From Rhizophagus clarus (taxonomy: Eukaryota; Glomeromycota; Glomeromycetes; Glomerales; Glomeraceae): DNA of 64,000 nt. Location of the stretch: positions 62,001-126,000 of the forward strand of contig BLAL01000306.1 in NCBI GenBank assembly GCA_015698045.1. The letters are read 5' to 3'. The translations under genes and the position numbers were made by a program. This document shows, piece by piece, positions 47,923-58,211 of this stretch. The notes below the pieces were generated by a model. That model searched no databases and was not told the DNA's origin. It saw only the letters and a program-made list of their open reading frames with translations. The stretch's first letter is position 1. Every line of letters begins with the position of its first letter.

Positions 47923-48040
47923 AGTTATACTCTACTCAACACCTCCCTCATACTCTACAACTTTTCGTATCACTCTGTCACATGGGAGTTATACTCTACT
48001 CAACACCTCCCTCATACTCTACAACTTTTCGTATCACTCA
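47717..48040. mobile_element. Fold-back element with GTAGAGTA...TACTCTAC arms
   Basis: The start of the second 205-bp copy (ACGAAAAGTTGTAGAGTATA then GGGGAGGTGTTGAGTAGAGT) is the inverse of ACTCTACTCAACACCTCCCT...ACAACTTTTCGT at 47930-47972. That arm is itself tandemly repeated as a 64-bp unit (47913-47976 and 47977-48040). GTCACAT borders several of the units. This looks like a non-autonomous fold-back repeat with a duplicated arm; family not assigned. Confidence 0.6.
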
Positions 48041-48119
48041 CGAAAACTGGCAGGGATGGAACTCGTTACACACTAGTATAAGGCTATAAGGCTTATAATA
48101 GGACTGCTCGCGTCGCGAG

Positions 48120-48334
48120 CAGTGCTTAAAATAGAAATCAAAATTTACCGGCCAAAGATCCGGAAAGAAAATATTTTACCGGATTATTTCCAGAATCTGT
48201 AAAAAACTACCGGATAATATATGGAGTTAACTTAAAATTTTGCCAGATAAAAATCCGGAACATAAAACTTTTTACCGGCGATTTCTTAAAAATTCCAGAT
48301 TCTGCCGGAATTTTATCATCTATTTTAAGCCCTG
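48120..48334. mobile_element. 215-bp hAT-type MITE with 8-bp target duplication
   Basis: GTCGCGAG stands immediately outside both ends (48112-48119 and 48335-48342). The ends CAGTGCTTAAAATAG and the complement of CAGGGCTTAAAATAG are inverted repeats that continue with AAAATT..CCGG. An 8-bp target duplication with CAGTG/CAGGG termini is the hallmark of hAT elements. CCGG recurs about seven times inside, a subterminal repeat pattern. No coding capacity. Confidence 0.9.
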
Positions 48335-48439
48335 GTCGCGAGTCGCGAAATTATCCAATCATTACCGATGTAACCTCAAATCAGAGATTCCGCAGTAGTA
48401 GTTCAGTGCAAATCGAATTCAAACATTGTCATACATTGT

Positions 48440-48800
48440 TATAACAAGCGTGCAAAAAATTTTTTATGTCTGATCAATGAAGTCAAGAAACTTGCATTGT
48501 CGCTATGGTCTATGCTTCCATCAGAACTCGTGTTATGATGTTGAATTGAAAGACTGGGTTAAGTCCCTAACTGGTGATGCAACATCTTTGCTTTATGTAA
48601 AGATGGCAATACCATGTGCTATGGTCTATGCTTCCATCAGAACTCGTGTCTGATGTTGAATTGAAAGACTGGGTTAAGTCCCTAACCACTCCCCAAGTGA
48701 TAATTTACAGGGGTGAGAGGGAGTACGCGGATCCTAGGCCATTTAATGCGAGTCCCAGCATCAATTTATTTCTTTGCTCGAAAAATATCTATAGCTAATA
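48440..48800 (+). pseudogene. Gene fragment with internal direct duplication
   Basis: A segment starting CTATGGTCTATGCTTCCATC and running through ACTGGGTTAAGTCCCTAAC occurs at about 48498-48570 and 48619-48692. In one frame it reads LWSMLPSELV..VELKDWVKSLT. The first copy has a stop after ELV (one base missing) and continues GDATSLLYVK after the duplication. The composition is protein-like but the source gene is not recognised. Confidence 0.45.
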
Positions 48801-50348
48801 AGATTATTTCTCTATCTATACGCCTATCTACTTTGCTAACTACGAGATTCTCACCTCATACTCTTTTACTACATTAGATTTCCGAAATAAATTATCACAC
48901 CCATAACTACGTCTATCTATATCACTAATTTCACTCCCACTCACAGACTATGTAAAAGATTAAGTTCCGTAAGAGAACTTTTCCATGATATATTAATTTC
49001 GAACCTATAGAATCAGAGAATAGAAATAAGCATATGCCCATAATTTTTAACGTTACAATTCATTTAATTCTTACCATGATATTTCATTTTTGTAGCATTT
49101 CACTCCGCCAAATATTTGAGAAAATTATTGCTTAATGTTTTTTGGATCGAAAGATTGTTGTTTGATTTACTGCGCCAGATGTTTGATATAAGACATGTGA
49201 TGAGAATCAGGCAAAGCCACAATTTTACTGCGCTGATGATGCCCATCACGGGAATTATTTTTATGATTAAAATTTTATTCGATATACTGCGCTAGACTTC
49301 GAGAATCAGCCACAGCAATTTGATTAGACGGTGTCAGCGATCCCGATTTTCTCAACGAATATTAAAGGATCAAGAAAGGTAATATGTCCGTTTTATTTTT
49401 GAGCATCTATATAGGTGAGAAAATCGATTAATATCGTGATGACGTTCTTCCGGAATCTAGCCAATCAATAATCAAACCCACCTTATTATTACTTTACGGA
49501 ATATACTCGTTTGATTGATTGTAGATATTAATGATGAATATAACGGTAAGTTTGATTAGTTTTGTTTGTTATTTTTTGTTTTACTTGCATAAGGCATTAC
49601 GAAAATCTGATCAACCGCCTCTCCTTACGCTGTCCGTATGTAAAGATCATCAAGGGGCCCTTTTAATAATAATATACGTAATAATTTTGAGAATATGCGA
49701 GAAAGTTTGAGAATAAAAGTCCCTGGATCTTCGCTTGCAATCTTATTGCCCAATAATTTAGGACATGCGAGTAATAAAAAATTAGTACTGTATGTACATT
49801 GAATCGCCACGAGAAAAATATTTGACTACATTGCTCGGGTTACTTAGTGGCCTAAACGTCTTTTATTTCTTTTATTTGCAATACATTAAGCTAAAAAAAT
49901 TACATGATGCGGGACTAGCCCTGAATATATGATGCCATTCTATGACTTTAGACTATTTATTATACACGATTATTTTTTCGAACGATATTCATCTATTCTA
50001 GTTTTTTTTCTAAAGTTTGCCAATGAAATTCTCTGGTTCAAATGTAATGAAATCGTCAATTGCATAATCAGAGTTAGATCCTCTTTTTCCAATCACAGAT
50101 TTCAGAAGATAAATAGAACAACGCTAATATTACAAATGTAAACGTAAATAAATGCAAGGCAGCTTAAAAAATGATGAGATGTTTATTGAAGATTTAACAT
50201 AAGATACAGTATGTGCGTTAATACAATAGAAAAATAATTCTGATAGAATAGTACATTACGCCAGCAGTAACAATAAATTTTTTACTTGTTTTACATGATC
50301 TACAGTAAAAATTGGCCCGGCTTTATTTGATATATATATATATATATG
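48801..50348. other. Accessory-region intergenic DNA
   Basis: No coding sequence supported. The word ACTGCGCCAGA/ACTGCGCTAGA recurs near 49169, 49228 and 49287, a possible degraded short tandem. Confidence 0.4.
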
Positions 50349-52593
50349 CTACCAATTTTCCATAAGACTTGAATTTTGAAGCAAATTTGTTTTCCTAAAT
50401 GTCTCTTCTAACATGTATATATCATGGTCCATTGTGATTTTCTCCCGTCTGGCCATTTAATATTGATATGGTTCATAAAATTAGGATAACGTGCAGTACC
50501 TACTACTCCGGACCATTCAAAATCAATAAACTTTATATCAAAGCCACATTGTTTTTCCAAACTAGAATGTTTCCCTCACGTAAATCTCCATGCACAAAAT
50601 TTGAATTATGCAAATTATTAATCACTCTCCTGATTTCCGCACTCAATGCAAACCGCTCACCATCATTAAGGTTACGGGTTATTCGATCTAACATTAAGTG
50701 TTGATCCAGACATTCCATATAAATTAAAAGCCAACCTCCAGGAATTTCCGTATTGTAAATGATAATTGGAGCATGTCCGCTATCTGCTAAGAATTTATGC
50801 ACTGTAAGTGAATAATCCTTTTTCTGAACAGCTTTAACATAGGCTTTACGTTCAATAATTGTGTTATTATCCTCCTGAAGTGTAACTTGCCAAAGTAGTT
50901 AGTTACCATACTGGGAATTGACTTGAACACGGTAAGTTGCACCATTTACTTTCACATCTGGAAACGAAAGATGTTGCCGAGGGAAAATTTGAATCATGTT
51001 TTCATAATATTTGTCGAGTTCTTTAAGAGACAACTTCAGAGCACGAAATGTGCTAGATAGTGCAGTCATCATTTCATTGTTGTTTTTAAGCCAATAAAGG
51101 TGGAAGGTTGTAGTAAGAGGATCAACTACGGCGATGTCCGAAAATATAGCACCATATACAGCAAAAGTAGGCCCTAAAACGCAACAGAGTCATTCACAAA
51201 ATTTTGGCAATAATATATCGAGGTGAACCTACGGCCATACCTGCAATTGTAATTAGAAAACATGGCATATTCGTCGTAGGAGAACCATCTTTTACTTGAT
51301 CCTTGCAGAAGAGTAAATAATATCCGCAATTCTCAAGATAAAGACAAGCGTTTGTTGAGCATGTCTCGTTTTTGTATTCAATATTAATTTCACGATATGA
51401 TTTTTCGGTAGACACCGTACCATCAGTACTCCGATTCTTTTCAAGCGAAAGTGGTTCCACTCAATAATTAGATAATAATTTATTTGCAGTATTTCGACGA
51501 GCTTCTTCATTAGGGTAAAATCTCGCCATCTCGCGACAGATTATCTTCGCGCTTTAGGCTTTCCTTGCAGAGGTCCTCAAACATGCCAAAAGCTGAGCAA
51601 TATAAGCTAACAGGTACGGGATTAGTAGCTGTTGGTGGTTTATTGCTGTTATGCTTGTGCCACTCGTTGGGTTCAGCCAACTTTGATGGCGTTGGTAAGT
51701 TATCTATAATTTCTGCATATGATCCATAGCCTATAAAGCAAAGGTTAAGTGTTGATTCAGTGAAATTATTCATAATCAATAGTGGTCAAAGTACCATACC
51801 TTTCAAATCTAATATTTTGACAGGATTTTCAAATGAAATTCTGTTCTGTTCAACTAACTCGATGAAGTTTTTTTTTGAGATTAAATCCACTTTTTTATTA
51901 CAAATAGCAAATTCATAATTCATCATTGAGCCCTCAAGACTGAAAAGAGTTTTGAGATGACCAAATAACTCCCTAAAATCGGTCCAACTGTCGTAGCTCT
52001 CAGGAATTACTTTTGAATCGTTATATTGAAAGTATATGCCTAGAAACAAGAAATAGCACAAGTTATCAAACATTCTCTTGATGTGATAACAGGAAAAAAA
52101 GTATCCATCCGAAAGTAGATACTTACATTTTCTCTCGACTTTTAAGTATTTTCGCAAGAATGAAAAGTTAAAACAATGTTTCGTTCATTTGCGTTAACAA
52201 AACTTATTACGACTCACTTACCAGACTCTACTATAATGTGAATGTGTTTTTGGGCGGTTTGGCGATAAAAAGCAGAAAGACAAGCAATAAGTATTCGGTT
52301 TTATCGGCAAATATGACGAGAATGAAGTTCGCTCACGCTTTTTAATTCCATTAATTAACTTTTCGATTTCTTTAGCTGGACTTCCTGGTACCCCATCTCT
52401 CAAAATCCACTGCAGCAAAATCCAGGAAAGTACTACCTCTAACCTTCTGAGTATATATTTTAGCGATATCTTCGTCATCAAGATCTAATTTAGTTTTGTT
52501 ATTTTGTAAAAACTTTTTTAGGTCATCTCGGCTCCATGCCTTCACTTCTTCAACTTTAGATGTGGCGCCACTTGCACTTGTAACGTTAGACAT
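50349..52593 (-). pseudogene. SAM-domain plus atypical kinase-like protein, decayed
   Basis: From ATG at 52593 the first exon encodes a SAM-like domain (VKAWSRDDLKKFLQNNKTKLDLDDEDIAKIY...LDFAAVDFERWG). A one-base shift in the G-run near 52395 breaks it before PGSPAKEIEKLINGIKKRER. Later exons hold a helical middle (ESYDSWTDFRELFGHLKTLF; YGSYAEIIDNLPTPSK; LYLENCGYYLLF) and a kinase-like C-terminus: an IIYNTEIPGGWLLIYMECL hinge, NFVHGDLREGNILV (catalytic-loop-like HGDxxxxNI) and, after an intron, FIDFEWSG (DFD/DFG-like). Stops at 51463-51461 (TGA) and 50901-50899 (TAA) and an A-run shift near 50445 show it is inactive. I recall such SAM-kinase proteins as expanded, CRN-like families in AM fungi. 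Confidence 0.65.
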
Positions 52594-52673
52594 GGTTTTT
52601 TTGCGAATCTTAAAAAGAGTGGCACAAATAGGAAATTTTTTTTGTGGGGTTGTTGTGTGTATATAATCAGTCG

Positions 52674-52710
52674 CAGATTATCGCGGTTTTCAAAAATATG
52701 TGAATCAGGT
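52674..52710 (-). mobile_element. Solo terminus of the TTATCGCGG MITE family
   Basis: TTATCGCGGTTTTCAAAAAT followed by ATGTGAA is identical to the (reverse-complemented) right end of the 395-bp MITE at 6942-7336. Beyond it GTGCACAA..GATTTTTGTG weakly resembles the MITE interior. No matching second end was found downstream, so this is a truncated copy. It lies ~80 bp upstream of the SAM-kinase pseudogene start. Confidence 0.6.
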
Positions 52711-53088
52711 GTTGATCAACGGATAAACAAAATTTGTGCACAACGATCGTGATTTTTGTGTAACTTTATGATTGGCCGTTCAAATCCAATACTTTGTTTA
52801 ACATAATCCCCCCCCCTCTCTTTTTCAATGTTTGGAACATTTTTTTAACACATAATTTATACTGGAATTAAAAGAAATTTCCTAATTAGACCATAATTTT
52901 TTAAGTGTCCAATGAATATTTAATTTGGGCCAAAATTATAATAATTCTGGCCATGTTTTTTGTTGTTAAATCCCCCTCCTCTCTAAAGAATCTTAACCTT
53001 GTTATATTAAACAGAAAATTGGCTTGATGCAGCCTTATCATTACATAAATTTATAATTTTAAAATTCAATCAACGCAAAAGTTTTATA

Positions 53089-53400
53089 ATGCAAAAAATG
53101 CACCATTATGAAATTAGTACTTGCTTTTTTTGTATGAAATGTATGTTCTGTGCTAATGATTTATTAAAAGTAACTTGTAATTGTGATAAATTAACAAAAC
53201 CAGATAAAAATAATAGAACAAAAGAAGTAAAATATCATAGAAACTGTTTTTACTCTCTAAATAATGATTATACAAATAAAACCTATACAAAAAGGTGCAA
53301 ATACATTGTAGACTTAAATAAACCTTTTTATTATTTATTATGCTCTTTATGTAATGGTAAAACCTATCATGAAAAAAAGAAATCAAATAGCATTAAATAA
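53089..53400 (+). CDS. Cys-rich, zinc-finger-like ORF, possibly a gene 5' part
   Basis: 103 residues with C-x2-C-x2-C-x2-C spacing near the start (CFFCMKCMFC), then CNCDKL, YHRNC, RCKYIVDLNKPF and a LLCSLCNGKTYH pair, all suggestive of metal binding. The rest is Lys/Asn/Tyr-rich. The ORF ends 108 bp before the terminus of the 4.4-kb inverted-repeat element, so a longer host gene may have been interrupted by its insertion. No named family. Confidence 0.5.
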   Translation: MQKMHHYEISTCFFCMKCMFCANDLLKVTCNCDKLTKPDKNNRTKEVKYHRNCFYSLNNDYTNKTYTKRCKYIVDLNKPFYYLLCSLCNGKTYHEKKKSNSIK

Positions 53401-53519
53401 GATTTATTCAATTCTATACCTTTTTTTATTTATTATATATATCTTCTATATCTTCTTCTACTATATCTTTTATACTTTCTTCCATTACATCTTTTATACT
53501 CTCTTCTACACTGGTCAAA

Positions 53520-53890
53520 ATCGATGCTATCGGGTACATATCGGGTACATATTGGCTACCCGATATGTACCCGATATGTGTAAAATATGTGTATGCTATT
53601 TAATAATACTACACATATCGGGTACCCGATATGTACCCGTCAGATGCAGAAAATCGGTGACATATAACATACATATCGGGTACATTTCTCATACATATTG
53701 GGTAGTTAAATATCGGTTACATATCATAGATTTATTGGGTACCCGATATATTTTAAAAAAATATCGGACAGATATTATACACTTATCAGATAGTACTAAT
53801 AAGTATCCTATATATACCCGATATGTATCCTATTTGTATTTGAAATATAAGCATAATTTCATAATTTTCACACATATCGGATAGCCAAAA
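53520..53890. repeat. Subterminal ATATCGGGTACC repeats, left end of left copy
   Basis: Direct and inverted copies of ATATCGGGTAC with a perfect 18-bp palindrome ATATCGGGTACCCGATAT near 53616. The spacing is irregular. The same word clusters at 57720-57937, 59480-59690 and 63730-64000, that is, at all four element ends. Likely protein-binding sites for the element's own DNA-binding protein; that is inference. Confidence 0.8.
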
Positions 53891-54129
53891 AGTATAGCAT
53901 TTATGGGGGTATTAATAGTAGTAGATTTATAATTTAAATACAATTGTAATTTAAAAGTAATTTAATTCATTTAATTGTAATTACTGAAAGTTTTATTTAT
54001 ATTTTCAATTAATAATAAAAAAAAATATTATACAAAAAATATTATAAAAAAAATTCACTACTCTTTACACAAATTTACAATTAATGTTCACTTGTTTGCT
54101 TGTTTTCATTTCATTATATCTATTTAATT

Positions 54130-54370
54130 TGAAAGAAAGTAAAATGTTAGTAATAAAAGTGTTAGTATGAATATTAGTAGAAGTGTTAGCAAAAGAAAAG
54201 GAACGTTAATAAAAAAATTTTTACATTAGAAAGTGTTAGTATTAATGTTGGTATGAAAGTTAGTAGAAGTAGAAAAGGAACGTCAATAAAAAAAAATATA
54301 AAGTATAAGTATTAATGTTAGTGTTAATGTTAGTAGAAGTGTTAGTAAAAGTAAGGAATAAAAAATGTTT
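54130..54370. repeat. GTTAGTA(GAA)-type minisatellite
   Basis: Degenerate tandem units of GTTAGTATTAATGTTAGTA and GTTAGTAGAAGTGTTAG, with two blocks ending AAAAGGAACGT.AATAAAAA. Mirror copy at about 63250-63490. Confidence 0.65.
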
Positions 54371-55565
54371 AACAGTAGAACATTGTTAGTAGGAACGTTA
54401 GTAGGAGGAAACACATTAGAAAAAAATATTAGTAAGAGTGTTAACAGGATGGAAAAAGAAATTTCAACAAAAAATGTACCTTTGTATTTATTTTTTAGAA
54501 AAACCAATAAAGTAAAAAACTCGATAGTAGAACATTATTTAGGACGTTAGTGAGAAGAAATACATTGGAAAAATATATTAATAAGAGTGTTAAGAATAAC
54601 ATAATAATGGGAAAAGAAATTTCAACAAAAAATATACCTTTATCTTTATTTTTTAGACAAAAACAATAAAGTAAAAATTTGAGAGAGAGAGAAAAAAGTT
54701 TTGAAAAAAAAACGATAAATAAATAATTAAATCGTGATTGTGCAATCACATGATCAACAAAATTATCAATTTTTATTGGTTATTTGGGTAATATTATATT
54801 CAGCCACATCAGCCACAAAATCGGTCACCTATCGAATGCACAAGTCAATATTAGCGAAGAAGCACAAACTTGATTATTCACTATTCGTGCTCAACTTGAG
54901 TTGATAAAATTATTAAAAAATCACTGATTTTATTAAATTTATCAGAATTTTTATACCTAATTAAAGATGATTAAATTAAGTTTTACTACCGATTTCATTA
55001 TAACGTTACCAACTTTTTTGTTAATCTTGGATATTTTATTTTGAATTTAAATTGTTCGCTCAAGATCTTTGTGTAATGTATTGTAGATCTGTAATTGTTT
55101 TATTTGTAGTCTATAATTGGCAAAAGCTTATTATAAACCAAAATAAAAAACACTATTTATTTACGTATCTGTATTATTAGATTTTACCTTTTTTAGATTT
55201 GATATATAATTAAAAAGAAGACCTTTATCTTGATATTTTGGAATCACGATCATAACAATTGACTTTAGGTCGAGTTTAACTTGTTCATTGTGATTGATTG
55301 TATTGTAGATCTGTATCTGTATTATAATTAATATAAAGAAGACAGATCATAACAATCATGACATATTTGAGAAATTAGAACAATTTACGTAAATGTTCTT
55401 GAAGGGTAATTAATATAATAATACAAGGTGATAAAAAATTGTTTATAAAAAGAAGTTTCATTTTTTTTTCTTACAATAAATTTGTTGTCGTTATTTTTAT
55501 TATATATTCTTTTTCTTAAAATTTGTTGCCGTTATTTTTTATTATTATATATTCTTTTTCTTAAA

Positions 55566-56163
55566 ATGCCCGCAAATTGGACTGATGCAATAACTGAATA
55601 TTTAATAAGATATAGGAGGTAAAAAATTAAATGAAAACTAATAAATAACTTTGATCATATTCTAGTTTTTTTTTCTCTTACGTTTTCTGATATAAAAATT
55701 AAATAAATAATGTAAAGGAGAAGGAACAACTACTACCATGACATACCCGGGAGGGACCGCTCTGAATTCTGGGAGAGCCTAGCTCAAAGAATTCAGAGAT
55801 GGTTCCGCGTGAGGTTCACTGGCCAACAGGTAGAAAGAAAGTGGAGAAACTTGGTCAGGAATTTTAATGTTAGTAAAATAATAATAAATCATAAAAAAAA
55901 AATAAAAAAAAATAAAAAATTAATAGTATTAACATTTTTAGAATTTCTGTGAATGGAGGAATGGTGCGCGAAATGGAAGATGGTCCCGGGAAGGAGAAAG
56001 ATATTATAGGCAGTTCCGCACAAGGTTTTGGGACAGACCTGGTAATTATTAAGAATTTTTTTAATTTATATTTAAGTTATTTAAGTTCTAAATTTATATA
56101 TATTTCTTAGGGAACTACCACAGTCGTAGACGGCGTAGAAACACTGCGCATCGGCGGCCTTGA
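55566..56163 (+). CDS. Trihelix / Myb-SANT-like DNA-binding protein of the 4.4-kb element
   Basis: Four exons: 55566-55618, 55718-55868, 55942-56041, 56111-56163; 357 bases, 118 residues, all GT-AG. Residues 1-68 form a trihelix/Myb-SANT-like domain: W5-T-D...EYLIRY; an R-R-R-R-N-N linker; GRDRSEFWESLAQRI; FTGQQVERKWRNLVRNFN, with the spaced W/F residues of the fold. Residues ~69-118 hold CEWRNGARNGRW, YYRQFRTRFWDRPG and an Arg-rich tail (SRRRRNTAHRRP) that could serve nuclear entry and DNA binding. GC-richer than its surroundings, all exons open, splice phases consistent. It is the only complete gene seen in the element and would be the natural binder of the terminal repeats. Confidence 0.75.
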
Positions 56164-56847
56164 AATCTGTAAATTATATTTTTTTATTTTTATTTTTTTT
56201 TTATTTTGTATTTTTTATATTTTATTTTTATTTTTATTTTTTATTTATATTTTTATATTTTTATTATTTTTATTTTTTATTTTTTATTATCTTTTATTAT
56301 TATTATTTTTTATTAAATATATATATATTTTATATAGTCATCTAATTATTATTTTAATATTTTTACTATTTTATAATTTGAAATTAAAAAATTCGACCTC
56401 AATTATAAGTAATTAAAGCTTATTATAATAAATTGCTTTTATTTAAACATTCATTTTTTTTTATTAAAGTATTAATTAAATAAACAATCTGTCATCATAT
56501 ATTATATAATATATTGTAATGATGAAATGTCTCCAATAAATTTTTAAAAAAGGTACATTTAGGCGTGACAGATCTAATACTGCTGATTCTTTCAAAATGC
56601 TACTAAAATCTTTCCATAGATCAAATTGAGAGAACTAATCTATCAATTTACAATATAAAATCTTGAAATAATCTTTCACATTTTCAAAATACATGATCAA
56701 ACTCATTTTTGCTAAACTGCCGAAACCTTTTGGCGTTTACATGCAATAGTTTCAGCATTTTAATTTAATTTGACGATCATTGATTATCATGATCAATCTA
56801 TTTTTACGGTTTTCTAAACCATGATTTTTTTTTTATTTTTTTTTTAG
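56164..56847. other. AT-rich spacer within the element
   Basis: TTTTTATTTT-type low complexity (56170-56330) followed by AT-rich DNA that is conserved in the mirror copy. No coding frame. A first exon feeding the micro-exon array could lie here but was not identified. Confidence 0.4.
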
Positions 56848-57467
56848 GTTGCTGGACTCCCAGACTTGGAATGTAAGTTGGAAGGGGTGGGGAATTGTTT
56901 TTTAATATTAAAGAAACGTTACTAACGTTTCTTTATTTTTTTAGGTTGCCAGCCTTTTTGGACGAACCAGACTTGGGAAATATAAGTTGGAAAGGGTGGT
57001 GATTTTTTTTTAATATTAAAGAAACGTTACTAACATTTCTTTCTTTATTTTTTTTAGGTTGTCGGCCTTCTTGGATGAACCAGACTTGGGAATGTAAGTT
57101 AGAAAGGGCAGGGGATTTTTTTTTTAATATTAAAGAAACGTTACTAATGTTTCTTTCTTTATTTTTTTAGGTTGCCGGCCTTCTTGGACGAACCGGACTT
57201 AGGAATGTAAGTTGAAAAGGGTGGTGATTTTTTTTTAATGTTAAAGAAACATTACTAACATTTCTTTCTTTATTTTTTTCAGATTGCTGGACTCTGGACT
57301 TGAAATGTAAGGAGGAAAGGAGGGATATTTTTTGAATATTAAAGAAACAGTTTTAACGTTTCTTTTATTTATTTTAGGTTGCAGTTTCACTTGTTCCTCT
57401 TGATCCTAACGTGATCACGATTAAGAAAAGTTTGAGCAAACTTTTCTTAAAATTGTATTATAAATGA
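56848..57467 (+). other. Tandem micro-exon array with palindromic introns
   Basis: Five units of ~113 bp (first ~97) plus a terminal exon. Each unit is AG | 24-37 nt | GTAAG. Units: 56848-56872, ~56945-56981, 57058-57093 (36 nt), 57171-57206 (36 nt, VAGLLGRTGLRN in one frame), 57283-57306, then exon 57378-57467 (VAVSLVPLDPN..., 29 codons and TGA). Introns of 71-77 nt carry GTAAGTTGG at the 5' end, a T-tract plus AG at the 3' end, and GAAACGTTACTAACGTTTC in the middle, a palindrome centred on the classical TACTAAC branch site. Unit 2 has lost its donor here (ATAAG) but keeps GTAAG in the right copy. Unit lengths are not all multiples of three, so the reading frame through the array is unclear. 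Confidence 0.6.
57421..57450. repeat. Perfect 14-bp-stem hairpin
   Basis: TTAAGAAAAGTTTG and its complement CAAACTTTTCTTAA are separated by two bases (AG), inside the last exon of the micro-exon array. The same structure is kept in the right copy near 59960-59990. It could act in RNA 3'-end formation or as a recombination cruciform; no direct evidence. Confidence 0.7.
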
Positions 57468-57719
57468 CTGTAACTTTTTTATTAATTTATTGTAATAAAA
57501 TACGTAATAAAATAAAAATATTAACAATAATAATTATACTTTTAAACACTTTACAAAAAATTTATAAACTTGATAATTCATTCAACAAATAAGACAATAA
57601 AAATTTTTTAACTACATTAAACGAATTAAAAATTTCTAAAAAGAAAATCTATAAAGAAAGTAAACTCTAAAAAATTTCTTAATACGTTATATAATATGAA
57701 ATCTAACGTATTAAAATTT

Positions 57720-57937
57720 GTATCACATATTGGGTACCCGATATGTGTAAGATAGAACTGTGCCTGATATATATTATCGGTGACCAATAGTTTAGATATC
57801 AGGGTCTTGGTAATTAGGCATATTTTGAAGTGTAATAAATTGGGTACCCGATATGTAAAAATACCCGATATTTATCTGATTAGCCGCCGATATATAAGTC
57901 CCCGATATGTACCCGATAGAATTGATTTTGACCAGTG
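57720..57937. repeat. Subterminal GGGTACCCGATAT repeats, right end of left copy
   Basis: Same motif family as at 53520-53890, mostly inverted relative to the terminus: TTGGGTACCCGATATGTG, ACCCGATATTTATC, CCCCGATATGTACCCGATAG. Ends in the terminal inverted repeat at 57937. Confidence 0.8.
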
Positions 57938-58211
57938 TAATTAAATTATGTTTTTAGATTTTTCAGATGAATTGGTAAAAAATTATTTTGCAGAATTAAT
58001 TTATATTTAAAATTTTTAATAAAACTTTATTAAAATGTAAAAAAAATCACTTTACTACATATATTGTAAAAGTAAAATATAAAGTAAAATATTAAAACTA
58101 TATATATAAACTTTGATTTAAATCTTTTTAATATCAATTAATATATTTGCTTACTTCTTCTTTAAGTGTTAAAATATAACCTAAAGAAGTTATTTGCAAT
58201 TTATTTTTTTA

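Larger units (their letters stand above)
53509..57937 (+). mobile_element. 4.4-kb inverted-repeat-bounded element, left copy
   Basis: Starts CACTGGTCAAAATC (53509) and ends with its complement GATTTTGACCAGTG (57937); TA flanks both ends (53507-53508, 57938-57939), a possible 2-bp target duplication. Just inside each end is a cluster of ATATCGGGTACC-type repeats. In order: left cluster (to ~53890), GTTAGT-rich minisatellite (54130-54370), near-duplicate blocks (54380-54680), trihelix gene (55566-56163), micro-exon array (56848-57467) and right cluster (57720-57937). No transposase, integrase or polymerase motif is seen, so the element is either non-autonomous or uses an unfamiliar mechanism. 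TA duplication would suit Tc1/mariner; a Myb/SANT partner gene recalls PIF/Harbinger. Neither is proven. Confidence 0.75.

Noticed and set aside
54283..54749. Hydrophobic minus-strand frames resembling membrane proteins (mirrored at 62877-63340)
   Set aside because: They arise from GTTAGT-type minisatellite and A-rich repeats read backwards; different frames give similar hydrophobic products, and nothing indicates a start or domain.
56160..56345. Open frame of Phe/Tyr/Leu runs on the plus strand
   Set aside because: It is a read-through of a TTTTTATTTT low-complexity tract; composition is not protein-like.
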